Below are positions 43,451 to 51,417 of a stretch of DNA of 64,000 nt, one piece after another. The notes beneath the pieces are model-generated. The model was given only the letters and a program-made list of their open reading frames with translations. It did no database searches and had not been told where the DNA came from. Source of the stretch: Novosphingobium subterraneum (GTDB taxonomy: Bacteria > Pseudomonadota > Alphaproteobacteria > Sphingomonadales > Sphingomonadaceae); assembly GCF_000807925.1 (NCBI RefSeq), contig NZ_JRVC01000015.1, forward strand, positions 82,604 to 146,603. The letters run 5' to 3'. Both the position numbers and the translations under genes were made by a program. Position 1 is the first letter of the stretch. Each line of letters opens with the position of its first letter.

Positions 43451-43642
43451 ATGGTCCTGAAGCGAAAGACGCGGAGCCCCGAGGCGGTCGGCCCGACTGG
43501 CTTTACCGCCGCGGATGAGCGGTTACTGATCGCATTCGAACTGGCCGTCGTGATCAACGTCCTGGCCTGCATCGTCATCCTGCCAACCGTTGTCATGGAA
43601 AATATGGCGCATAGCGCCGAAAGATCCGCGTCTTATCGCTGA
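43451..43642 (+). CDS. Possible small membrane protein (63 residues)
   Basis: ATG 43451 follows AGGTGG at short spacing. After a basic N-terminus (MVLKRKTRSPEAV) there is one hydrophobic segment, LLIAFELAVVINVLACIVIL, that could span the membrane. I know of no homologue, and the strand is opposite to both flanking genes. It may be a chance frame in an intergenic region. Confidence 0.3.
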   Translation: MVLKRKTRSPEAVGPTGFTAADERLLIAFELAVVINVLACIVILPTVVMENMAHSAERSASYR

Positions 43643-43700
43643 ATTTCATCAATGGCGCGGCTGCACGTTGACCAGGTTCGAAGGCGTCGGCAGCCCTCGC

Positions 43701-44501
43701 TTAGCTGAACCAGGCGCCACCGTTGACATTTATCGTGCTGCCGGTGGCAAAGCTGGCATCCTCGCTGGCGAGATAAGCCACTGCGCCTGCGACTTCCTCT
43801 GGCCGCGCAAGGCGCTTCATTACGCTATCCGCGGCGACGGCGGCTTTCACCTCTTCGGGCAGGGGCGCGTAGATCGGAGTCTCGGTCGCACCGGGGTTGA
43901 CCGCGTTGACGCGAACTCCGCGCGGGGCAAGCTCGCGCGCCATGGCGCGTGTCATGCCGAGGACGGCGGCCTTGGCGGTGACATAGGGCACCGGGCCATT
44001 GCCGGCGAGCGCAGCGGTTGAGCCGATGTTGATGATCGAACCGCCTGCGCCTTGTGAAGCCATCATCCGCACTGCGGCGCGGCTGCAGCGGAAGGCGCCG
44101 TCGAGCGTGATGGACAGGACCTTTGACCAGCCTTCGTCAGCACAGTGGATGGTCTGGTCGGCAAAGGCAGTTTCATCGCCTCCCGCGCGGGCAGCCTGGC
44201 CTGCATAGAATTCGGCCATGCCATCGCCCGGCGCGCTTCCGATCCCGGCGTTGTTGACGAGAATGTCGATCCCGCCAAGCTGGTCAGCCACTTGCGCAAA
44301 GGCGGCGTCCACCGAGGCGGTGTCCGACACGTCGCAGGCCACGCCGATGTGGGGCGCGGGCAGGACTGCGCCAGCCTTCTGCGCCGAAAGGTCCAGAATG
44401 GCGACCGTCGCGCCTTCATCCGCCAGCCGCCGGGCGATGGCTGCGCCGATGCCCTGCGCTCCGCCGGTAACGACGGCGCGTTTGCCTTGAAGTCTGTTCA
44501 T
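43701..44501 (-). CDS. Short-chain dehydrogenase/reductase (SDR), second in island
   Basis: 266 residues from ATG 44501, with GAGGA upstream; TTG 44516 overlapping the upstream stop is possible. Cofactor motif VVTGGAQGIGAAIARRLADE, Asp after the fourth strand in LDLSAQKAG (NAD preference), catalytic Ser in INIGSTAAL and Tyr-x3-Lys in YVTAKAAVL. The C-terminal STINVNGGAWFS is typical. It is the last gene of the minus-strand run that starts at 49415 and likely acts with the Old Yellow Enzyme family reductases. Confidence 0.93.
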   Translation of the reverse strand: MNRLQGKRAVVTGGAQGIGAAIARRLADEGATVAILDLSAQKAGAVLPAPHIGVACDVSDTASVDAAFAQVADQLGGIDILVNNAGIGSAPGDGMAEFYAGQAARAGGDETAFADQTIHCADEGWSKVLSITLDGAFRCSRAAVRMMASQGAGGSIINIGSTAALAGNGPVPYVTAKAAVLGMTRAMARELAPRGVRVNAVNPGATETPIYAPLPEEVKAAVAADSVMKRLARPEEVAGAVAYLASEDASFATGSTINVNGGAWFS

Positions 44502-44512
44502 GGTGTCCTCGC

Positions 44513-45583
44513 TCAACCCGCGCGCGGGTAGTCAGTGTAGCCGCGCGCATCGTCGCCGTGGCCGGTGTAGAATGTGGCGCGGTCCCCCTTCGCGAGCGGG
44601 GCGCCGGAACGGAAGCGCTCCACCAGATCGGGGTTGGCGATATAGGCGTAGCCGAATGAAACGGCCTCGGCCTTGCCTTGCGCAATCACCGCGTTGGCCT
44701 TGTCGAGCGTGAGCCCGCAGTTCTCGATCACCGCGCCCCGCCAGTTGGCGCGGACGAGTTCGAGGCTGTCGAACCCGGCATTGGGAATGTGGATCAGGTG
44801 GCAATATGCGAGGCCCATGCCGTCCACAGCCTTCAGCAGGGTCGTATAGGTCTCGGCTGGATCGGCGTCGGCCATGCCGTTGAAGGTAACGCCTGGGCAG
44901 ATGCGGAAGCCGACGCGGCCCGCGCCAATGGCGGCGGCAATTGCGGAGAGCGTTTCCACCACGAAGCGGACGCGGCTCTCTGCGTTGCCGCCATAGGCGT
45001 CGCTGCGCTGGTTTGAATTGGACGAGAGGAACTGCATCGGCAGGTAGCCGGAGGCACAGTGCAGTTCGACCGCGTCGATGCCGGCGGCGCGGGCGTTGCG
45101 CGCAGCTGCGACATATTCGGCGATCACGCCGGGAATCTCGTGCGCTGCCAATGCGCGAGGCATTTCGGTGGCGACGGGGATGCCATCGGGGCCGGGGATC
45201 GGATCGGGGCAGGGGATCGCGCTGGGGGCGACGGTTTTTGCCTCCGGGTCCTTGTTGGCGCGAACGGCGGCGCGGCCAACGTGCATCAGTTGCATCGCGA
45301 TGAGGCCACCTTCGGCATGAACCGCATCGGCCACCTTGCGCCAGCCGGCGACCTGTTCCGGCGAATGAATGCCTGGCGTGCGCCAGTAGCCCTTGCCGGT
45401 TGGCGACGGCTGAGTGCCTTCGGTGACGATCAGCCCGGCCGAGGCGCGCTGGCGGTAATATTCGACCATGAGTTCGGTAGGTTCGTCGCACGGTCCGGCG
45501 CGGTCGCGGGTCATCGGTGCCATGACTACGCGGTTGCGCAAGGCAAGATCGCCGATTTTCACGGGCGAGAATACATCGGCCAT
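44513..45583 (-). CDS. Old Yellow Enzyme family reductase (NemA-like)
   Basis: 356 residues. FMN-barrel features include NRVVMAPMTRDRAG near the N-terminus, IAMQLMHVGRAA, the active-site region AVELHCASGYLPMQFLSSNS (His in place of the usual His/Asn pair region) and VSFGYAYIANPDLVERF. These enzymes reduce activated C=C bonds, such as enones, using NAD(P)H. Five bases separate it from the NTF2-like gene upstream. An enone-reducing step would fit ketosteroid- or terpenoid-type intermediates. Confidence 0.92.
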   Translation of the reverse strand: MADVFSPVKIGDLALRNRVVMAPMTRDRAGPCDEPTELMVEYYRQRASAGLIVTEGTQPSPTGKGYWRTPGIHSPEQVAGWRKVADAVHAEGGLIAMQLMHVGRAAVRANKDPEAKTVAPSAIPCPDPIPGPDGIPVATEMPRALAAHEIPGVIAEYVAAARNARAAGIDAVELHCASGYLPMQFLSSNSNQRSDAYGGNAESRVRFVVETLSAIAAAIGAGRVGFRICPGVTFNGMADADPAETYTTLLKAVDGMGLAYCHLIHIPNAGFDSLELVRANWRGAVIENCGLTLDKANAVIAQGKAEAVSFGYAYIANPDLVERFRSGAPLAKGDRATFYTGHGDDARGYTDYPRAG

Positions 45584-45588
45584 GGCGC

Positions 45589-46221
45589 TTAGCTCCGCAC
45601 GCGAGGCTTGGGCAGTGGCGCGCCACGCCGCATCGTCTCGATGAACTTCTCGAGCGGAGCGGGCGGCTCTACAGGTCCATCGTGCGGCTGTCCCTGTCGG
45701 GCCCAGTAGGTCTTCCAGCTCGGGAACAGATCATGAAAGCTGCCGTGATAGGGTGGCACTCCGGGCCAGCGCATCTTGCGATCACCCACCGGTGCCTTGT
45801 TGATGTCGCTGGCGTACCAATAGAGCGGCAGGCGGCGGCGGAAGTACCAGCGGCCGTCGATGCGTTCATACTGGTCGAAGTACATCATCTGCATCAGCAC
45901 CCACTCGGCGCCGCATTCGTGCTCGTTCTTGGAATAGACCACGCCTTGCGCATGATCGGGATCGTCGAAGTCTATGATGTGACCGCCGATATGGTGGCTG
46001 GTACCGTCGAACTGCATAGAGTGCGTTTCGTCGAACCAATCGCGCAGGGCTTTGCGTCCGGTCTTGCCGCCGCCGACACGCACGTCTTCGGGGAACAGGT
46101 TTACCCAGGCATCGCCGTCGCGCATGTCCAGAGCGAGCGAATACTTGGCAGGCAACTGGCGGATCGCGTCGAGGGACTCCAGCCGATCGATGCGGGCGAG
46201 GAGGGATGCTTCTGTCATCAT
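45589..46221 (-). CDS. SnoaL/NTF2-like family protein
   Basis: 210 residues from ATG 46221, with AAGG upstream; the frame is open further but lacks a good site. The N-terminal IDRLESLDAIRQLPAKYSLALD and DAWVNLFPEDVRVGG, followed by HHIGGHIIDFDD, are typical of the NTF2-like fold used by ketosteroid isomerases, scytalone dehydratase and ring-hydroxylase small subunits. A non-redox isomerase or dehydratase role is likely, but no catalytic residue can be assigned with confidence. Confidence 0.82.
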   Translation of the reverse strand: MMTEASLLARIDRLESLDAIRQLPAKYSLALDMRDGDAWVNLFPEDVRVGGGKTGRKALRDWFDETHSMQFDGTSHHIGGHIIDFDDPDHAQGVVYSKNEHECGAEWVLMQMMYFDQYERIDGRWYFRRRLPLYWYASDINKAPVGDRKMRWPGVPPYHGSFHDLFPSWKTYWARQGQPHDGPVEPPAPLEKFIETMRRGAPLPKPRVRS

Positions 46222-46231
46222 GGTCGTGCCT

Positions 46232-46750
46232 TCAGCAAATGGGAGTGGGCCGATAGAGCGAGCCGTTGGCCCAACCGACGATATCGTCACTGCCCGAAGT
46301 GATCAGATCGTCGACCTCGCCGACCAGCAGGTCGTGCGTGCCAAATCTGACACTGTCGCGGATTGTGCAGAAGATCGCGGCGGGAGCTTTGTCGATGTAC
46401 CAGAGGCCTTCATGCGCATGGTGGACGTGTTGGCGCCAATCATCCTGGCGAAACCGCATTTCGCGCGCAGCGGGATCGGCGAAGGGGCGGACGTGGCCGT
46501 CCTGCCCAGCCTGCAGCAGGTTGATGCAGAAACGTCCGGCCCGCATCATTGCATCGTGTGCCGAACCTGAGCGGTTCACACAGATCGCCATGGCTGGAGG
46601 ATCCAGGCATACCGGCATCAATGCCGACATGGCGAGGCCCACCGGCGCGCCATTTTCGGGATCGAAGCTCGTAACAATTCCCAGCGGCGCTGGCATGAAG
46701 CGCAGTACGCGCCTGAGGCGGGCATCGAGCGCAGTTTGGTCGTTCGGCAT
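46232..46750 (-). CDS. Flavin reductase (HpaC-like)
   Basis: 172 residues. LRFMPAPLGIVTSFDPENGA, GLAMSALMPVCLDPPAMAIC and GRFCINLLQAGQ follow the FMN-binding split-barrel of two-component monooxygenase reductases. It reduces FMN or FAD with NAD(P)H and would supply reduced flavin to a partner such as the luciferase-like enzyme at 32310. Its start overlaps the AsnC stop by one base. Confidence 0.92.
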   Translation of the reverse strand: MPNDQTALDARLRRVLRFMPAPLGIVTSFDPENGAPVGLAMSALMPVCLDPPAMAICVNRSGSAHDAMMRAGRFCINLLQAGQDGHVRPFADPAAREMRFRQDDWRQHVHHAHEGLWYIDKAPAAIFCTIRDSVRFGTHDLLVGEVDDLITSGSDDIVGWANGSLYRPTPIC

Positions 46751-47280
46751 CAGGGCCTTGCCTCCTGACTCCGGCTTTCGATCGGGGCCTCGTCAAACTT
46801 GTATTTGATGATGTCGACCACGATGGCCGGTGTCAGGGTACGGATGCCGCGGACCGTGGAGAGCTTGTCCAGCAGGAAATCGGACAGGCTGTCGAAATCG
46901 CGCAGGGCGACGAGCATGTCGATGTCGTAGCGCCCGGTGACCATATGCGCGGCGAAGACTTCGGGCAGGCCGCCAAGCTCCGCCGCGACTTCCGACGCTG
47001 GACGCCCGTCCACCTCGACCGAGATGCGCAGCAAGACGTTGAAGCCGTGGGCGGAGAAATCGGACACCGCGACGACGCGCAACTGGTTCGCGTCTTCCAT
47101 CCGGCGGATGCGGGTGGAGACTGTCGTCGCTGTAAGGCCGAGGCGTTCGGCGATCTGCTGGTTGTTGGCGCGGCCGTTGCTGCGCAACTCGCGGATGATC
47201 GCCTGATCGGTAGCGTCAAAGCTGAACACGCGGGCGGCGAGGCTGCTGGCGCTTCGGGTTCCGTTTGCCGGACGCGCCAT
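46750..47280 (-). CDS. Lrp/AsnC-family regulator
   Basis: 176 residues. The HTH is FDATDQAIIRELRSNGRANN with LGLTATTVSTRIRRMEDANQ, then a RAM domain (AAHMVTGRYDIDMLVALRD). It is coupled by one-base overlaps to the reductase gene upstream (47280) and the flavin reductase gene downstream. It is the third AsnC protein within the island and closest in type to the tandem pair at 40.1-41.1 kb. Confidence 0.93.
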   Translation of the reverse strand: MARPANGTRSASSLAARVFSFDATDQAIIRELRSNGRANNQQIAERLGLTATTVSTRIRRMEDANQLRVVAVSDFSAHGFNVLLRISVEVDGRPASEVAAELGGLPEVFAAHMVTGRYDIDMLVALRDFDSLSDFLLDKLSTVRGIRTLTPAIVVDIIKYKFDEAPIESRSQEARP

Positions 47281-49415
47281 CAGGCCATCTCGCGAATGGC
47301 GCGCACCGCTGCCCGCGCGCCGTGCATTGCGCCCTCGATATAGCTAACACCGTTGGCATCGCCGATGGCGTGGACATCGAAACCGGCGATACGGAGGGAA
47401 TCCGCCAGCGTCAGGTCGCCTCGCGCGCCCTTGGCGACGATGACGTTGCCGGCGGGAACGGTCTGCGGCTGGCCCGCAGCGTCGGTGAAGGTCACGCTGT
47501 CCTTGCCGATGGCGATGGTGGTTGCGCCCGCGTGGAGGCCGACGCCATGTTCGGCGAGTTCGGCCATCAGGCGCATGCGGCGCACCAGAGTGAGGCCCTT
47601 GCCCATGCGCGGGGCTTCCTCGATCACGTTGACGATGCGGCCACGCTCGCTGAGGAATTCGGCAAGTTCGAGGCCGACGAGTTCGCCGCCGATGATGGTG
47701 ACGGTATCCGCAAGCGGCATCCAGGCGTGGGTGGCCTTGCGCACCAGCGCGAGATTGGCAGTGGCACCCGTCGCCGCGCCGACCTTGGTGGCGAGACGGG
47801 TGAACAGGCCGGTCTTGCGCTTCAGATCGTCAGAGCTTTCGCCCAGCATCATGCGGCGCATATCATCGCCCGAGTAGACGTGGTCCTGATCGTTGCCGGG
47901 GATGGGCGGCATGTCGCGGATCGCGCCAGTGGCTACAATGACGGTCTGTACGCCGAGTTCGCGCAGCAGTTCGGGGGTTGCGACGGTCGAGAGGCGGACG
48001 TCAATGTCGGCCTCCTTCACCTCACGGCGCAGCCATTCGAGCAGGCGCTCGTTCGGTTCATAGGCGAGGCTGGCAAAGCGCAGGGTGCCGCCCAGGCGGT
48101 CCGACTTCTCGATCAGCGTGACCTTGTGGCCGAGGGCCGAAAGCCTGCGGGCCGATTCCATGCCGCCGGGTCCACCACCGATCACGGCGACGTGACTAGC
48201 ATTGCCGTTTGCTGCAGGCGCATCGCCTTCGAACTCGTGAGCAAGGTTGGCGTTGACCGCGCAGCGCGTGGGCTGGCCCATGTAGATCGCCGAGACGCAA
48301 GTGTAGCAATAGACGCAGGGGCGGACCTTTTCGGTCTCGCCCGTTGTCAGCTTGCGCGGCAGGTGCGGGTCGGCCAGCAGCTTGCGGCCCATCGCGACGA
48401 AATCGGTCTCGCCCTTGGCGATGGCGCTTTCGGCGCTGTCCACCTCGATCCGGCCTGAGCCGATCACCGGGATCGACACGACTTTGCGGATTTCGGCCGT
48501 GGCGGGGAGGTTCCAGTTTTCCAGATGCGGAATGTTAGACTGCGAGTGCAGCTTTCCGACAGAGGTATCGTGGTACGAGGTGATGGTGATCGCATCGGCG
48601 CCGGCGGCTTCGACAAGGCGGGCGTGCTCCTTGGCCATTTCCAGCGTGATGCCGCCGGGCTTGCCCACTTCCTGTGAATCGAGCTTGATCCACAGCGGAT
48701 AATCGCGGCCGACTTCGGCGCGGATCGCGGCGATGACCTCAAGCGTCAGGCGCAGGCGGTTCTCCACGCTGCCGCCGTACTGGTCGGTGCGGGTGTTGGT
48801 AGAGGGCGAGGTGAACGAGGACAGGAGGTAGCCGTGGCCGCCGTGGATCTCGATCCCGTCGAATCCGGCTTCCTTGGCGCGGCGCGCGCCTTGTGCGAAC
48901 TGCTGCACGGCAAGGTCGATGTCGGCCTGTTCGAGCACCTTGAGCTCGGGCATCTTCATGCCGGCCAGCGCCTGCAGTTCCTCCATGAGGAAGTAGTCGA
49001 TGAAGCTGCCCTTGGGCGCGGGCGGAACGGCCGGTCCCCACAGCTTATGGCCCCAGCGGTTGAAGCTGTATCCGGCAACGAATCCGCCGTGGTGCAATTG
49101 CGTGGCGATCTTCGCACCGTGAGCATGGACACGGTCCGTCAGTGCCCTGAGGCCGGGGATGAAACGATCGTCCGAGATCGCGGTCTGCTGCATTGCCACT
49201 GCGCCGACCGGCCAGGCAACGCCGGCCACGCCACAGATGATCAGGCCAGCCCCACCGCGCGCCTGCTCTTCATGGTAGGCGATCAGTTGTTCGCCTACCG
49301 TGCCGTCATCTTCCGACAAGCTTACACCCATCGCGGTGACGGCAATGCGGTTCTTGGTCTCCATAGTGCCGATGCGGCCCGGCGAGAGCAGGTGGGGGTA
49401 GAGGTTGGAAGACAA
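47280..49415 (-). CDS. 2,4-dienoyl-CoA reductase-like OYE with Fe-S and FAD domains
   Basis: 711 residues from TTG 49415, with GAGGAA upstream. Residues 1-360 form the FMN barrel (IEIHGGHGYLLSSFTSPSTN). Cysteines C367, C370, C373 and C385 would bind a 4Fe-4S cluster, as in trimethylamine dehydrogenase and FadH. A FAD/NAD domain follows (VAVIGGGPGGMESARRLSAL, VTIIGGELVGLELAEFL). It could reduce dienoyl or dienone intermediates. It leads the coupled minus-strand operon and diverges from the KstD-like gene. Confidence 0.92.
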   Translation of the reverse strand: MSSNLYPHLLSPGRIGTMETKNRIAVTAMGVSLSEDDGTVGEQLIAYHEEQARGGAGLIICGVAGVAWPVGAVAMQQTAISDDRFIPGLRALTDRVHAHGAKIATQLHHGGFVAGYSFNRWGHKLWGPAVPPAPKGSFIDYFLMEELQALAGMKMPELKVLEQADIDLAVQQFAQGARRAKEAGFDGIEIHGGHGYLLSSFTSPSTNTRTDQYGGSVENRLRLTLEVIAAIRAEVGRDYPLWIKLDSQEVGKPGGITLEMAKEHARLVEAAGADAITITSYHDTSVGKLHSQSNIPHLENWNLPATAEIRKVVSIPVIGSGRIEVDSAESAIAKGETDFVAMGRKLLADPHLPRKLTTGETEKVRPCVYCYTCVSAIYMGQPTRCAVNANLAHEFEGDAPAANGNASHVAVIGGGPGGMESARRLSALGHKVTLIEKSDRLGGTLRFASLAYEPNERLLEWLRREVKEADIDVRLSTVATPELLRELGVQTVIVATGAIRDMPPIPGNDQDHVYSGDDMRRMMLGESSDDLKRKTGLFTRLATKVGAATGATANLALVRKATHAWMPLADTVTIIGGELVGLELAEFLSERGRIVNVIEEAPRMGKGLTLVRRMRLMAELAEHGVGLHAGATTIAIGKDSVTFTDAAGQPQTVPAGNVIVAKGARGDLTLADSLRIAGFDVHAIGDANGVSYIEGAMHGARAAVRAIREMA

Positions 49416-49483
49416 CTTTGCGGTTCCTCGTCCGAGCGGCTACGACGCGCAGGATTCTGCCTTGCAGCGTCATATTGTCCATT

Positions 49484-49492
49484 ATTGCGTAA
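49484..49492 (-). promoter_or_regulatory. TTACGCAAT motif upstream of the large OYE gene
   Basis: Read on the minus strand, 69 bases before the TTG start. It matches the motif near other starts of the island. In the same 310-base divergent gap (49416-49725), CGAATATTCG (49605-49614) is a perfect 10-bp palindrome that could be an additional regulatory site. Confidence 0.25.
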
Positions 49493-49645
49493 TCCATGGC
49501 TCATTGCCCTACGATAATCAAGGCGGAAAGCGGAGGCTTTTGGCTTCTTGCGGAATATCTGGGCCAAATTTCCCCATGGAGACGCGCATTTCTCGCGTTT
49601 CTCTCGAATATTCGTAAAAACATGTCTTCACCGCTACGCATGGTG

Positions 49646-49675
49646 TTGACATTGGGAGATCTGTGGCGGCATCTG
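49646..49675 (+). promoter_or_regulatory. Possible promoter of the KstD-like operon
   Basis: TTGACA (49646-49651) is a perfect -35 hexamer, with weak -10 candidates around 49669-49675. If used, transcription begins near 49680, after the alternative GTG at 49663 but before ATG 49726, which supports the later start. Confidence 0.35.
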
Positions 49676-49725
49676 CGTTACCTGATAGCAAGGGCTTCCG
49701 CCAAGGAATCCGGGACAGGATCGAG

Positions 49726-51417
49726 ATGGGCATGGAGTGGCAGAGCGAGGTCGACGTTGTCGTCGTCGGATCGGGCGCAGGCGGGATGCTCGCCGCGCTG
49801 GTGGCGGCAAAGAACCGTGCGGAAGTCGTGGTGGTTGAGAAGGACAAGCTGTGGGGTGGAACAAGCGCCACCTCTGGCGGCGGCATCTGGATTCCGGGCA
49901 GCGACCAGGCCAAGGCAATGGGCTTTGAGGACAATCTGGACGATGCTTTCAAATATGTCCGCGCGCTTTCGGCTGACAACGTGCCCGACGAGAACATCCG
50001 CGCTTATGTCGAGAACGCCGCGCCGATGCTGCGCTGGGTGACCGCAAACACCGGCGTCGTCTACACCTCGCAGCCCTATCCCGATTATCATGCCGAGAAC
50101 CCCGGGGGATCGGTCACCGGATACCGCACCCACCTGCCCGAGATGTTCGACGGCACGCTGCTGGGCGAGGACCTCAAGACGCAGCGGTTGCCATCGCCTG
50201 CGGCGAGCCTCTTCGGCTATCTCAACTGGACGTTCGCCGAGACCTACCAGTTGCTCTATCGCGGTCCCGGCTGGCTGACGGGGCTGGCGAAGAACATGGC
50301 GAAGTACTGGTTCGACTGGCCGCTGCGCTTCACTTCGCGCAAAGATCGGCGGCTGACGCTGGGCAATGCGCTGACCGGCGCCTTGCGGGTCGCGCTGAAC
50401 GAGGCAGGCGTGCCGGTGTGGCTCAAGACGCCGATGAAGGAGCTGGTGACCGAGAACGGGCGTGTCGCCGGGCTGGTGGTGGAAAAGGACGGCAAGCCCT
50501 TTGCCATCCGCGCGCGCAAGGGCGTTGTGCTGGCGGCGGGCGGGTTCGACAAGAACCAGCGGATGCGTGATGCGAACGCGCCGCTCTACAACAAGGCCTG
50601 GGCATCGGGCGGGGTGACCAGCAATACAGGCGATGCGATCCGGGCAGGGCAGGCCGTGGGCGCGGGCACGATGAACATGCATTCGGCCTGGGCCGCGCCG
50701 GTGTTTCATGTTCCCGGCGAGGACCGCGGGCGGCTGTGTACGATCGAACGCGCTCTGCCGGGGTGCATCATGGTCAACCAGAAGGGCCAGCGTTACCTCA
50801 ACGAGGCGGCTTCGTACCACATCGTCGGCCAGCAGATGGCCCGGCGGCAGCGCGAATTCGGCGATGCCAGCCCCAGCTGGATGGTGTTCGACCGCAAGTA
50901 TCGCCACCAGTTCCCGATGGGGCCGCTGCTGCCACTGGTGCCGGACTGGCTCCAATCGGGTGCAGTCAAGTCGATCCTCAAGAAGGGGCGTACGATTGCA
51001 GAACTGGCGCGGGACATGGGCGTCGATCCGGCAGCGCTGGAGCTGCAGATCGCACGGTTCAATGCAGGCGCGGCCAAGGGCGAGGACCCCGAATTTCATC
51101 GCGGCGAGGCGGCCTATGACAAGATGTATGGCGACTATCGCCACCAGCCTAATCCCTGCCTGAGACCGCTGACCGAGGGGCCGTTCTACGCCATGCCGAT
51201 CTATCCAGGCGACATCGGCACAAACGGAGGCCTGCGCACCAATGCCAAGGCTCAGGTGGTTGACGATGCAGGGCAGCCGATTGCCGGGCTCTATGCCGTT
51301 GGCAACAACGCGGCATCGGCGATGGGCGAAAGCTATCCGGGTGCGGGCGTGACCATCGGGCCGGCAATGACCTTCGGCTATGTCGCGGCGCGGGACCTGA
51401 CCGGGGCCAATGACTGA
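49726..51417 (+). CDS. FAD-binding dehydrogenase, 3-ketosteroid delta-1-dehydrogenase-like
   Basis: 563 residues from ATG 49726, with GGACAGGA upstream; GTG 49663 is less likely. The FAD motif VVVVGSGAGGMLAAL is at residues 12-26, followed by GGTSATSGGGIWIPG. The C-terminal YPGAGVTIGPAMTFGYVAAR and GPFYAMPIYPGDIG resemble KstD, including the active-site Tyr region. It would introduce a C=C bond next to a ring ketone. It starts a coupled three-gene operon with AtuA-like and Coq4-like proteins. Confidence 0.9.
   Translation: MGMEWQSEVDVVVVGSGAGGMLAALVAAKNRAEVVVVEKDKLWGGTSATSGGGIWIPGSDQAKAMGFEDNLDDAFKYVRALSADNVPDENIRAYVENAAPMLRWVTANTGVVYTSQPYPDYHAENPGGSVTGYRTHLPEMFDGTLLGEDLKTQRLPSPAASLFGYLNWTFAETYQLLYRGPGWLTGLAKNMAKYWFDWPLRFTSRKDRRLTLGNALTGALRVALNEAGVPVWLKTPMKELVTENGRVAGLVVEKDGKPFAIRARKGVVLAAGGFDKNQRMRDANAPLYNKAWASGGVTSNTGDAIRAGQAVGAGTMNMHSAWAAPVFHVPGEDRGRLCTIERALPGCIMVNQKGQRYLNEAASYHIVGQQMARRQREFGDASPSWMVFDRKYRHQFPMGPLLPLVPDWLQSGAVKSILKKGRTIAELARDMGVDPAALELQIARFNAGAAKGEDPEFHRGEAAYDKMYGDYRHQPNPCLRPLTEGPFYAMPIYPGDIGTNGGLRTNAKAQVVDDAGQPIAGLYAVGNNAASAMGESYPGAGVTIGPAMTFGYVAARDLTGAND

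Noticed and set aside
49663..49725. GTG 49663 as start of the KstD-like gene
   Set aside because: The added 21 residues do not resemble the family N-terminus, and a TTGACA promoter element lies just upstream; ATG 49726 has a better ribosome-binding site.
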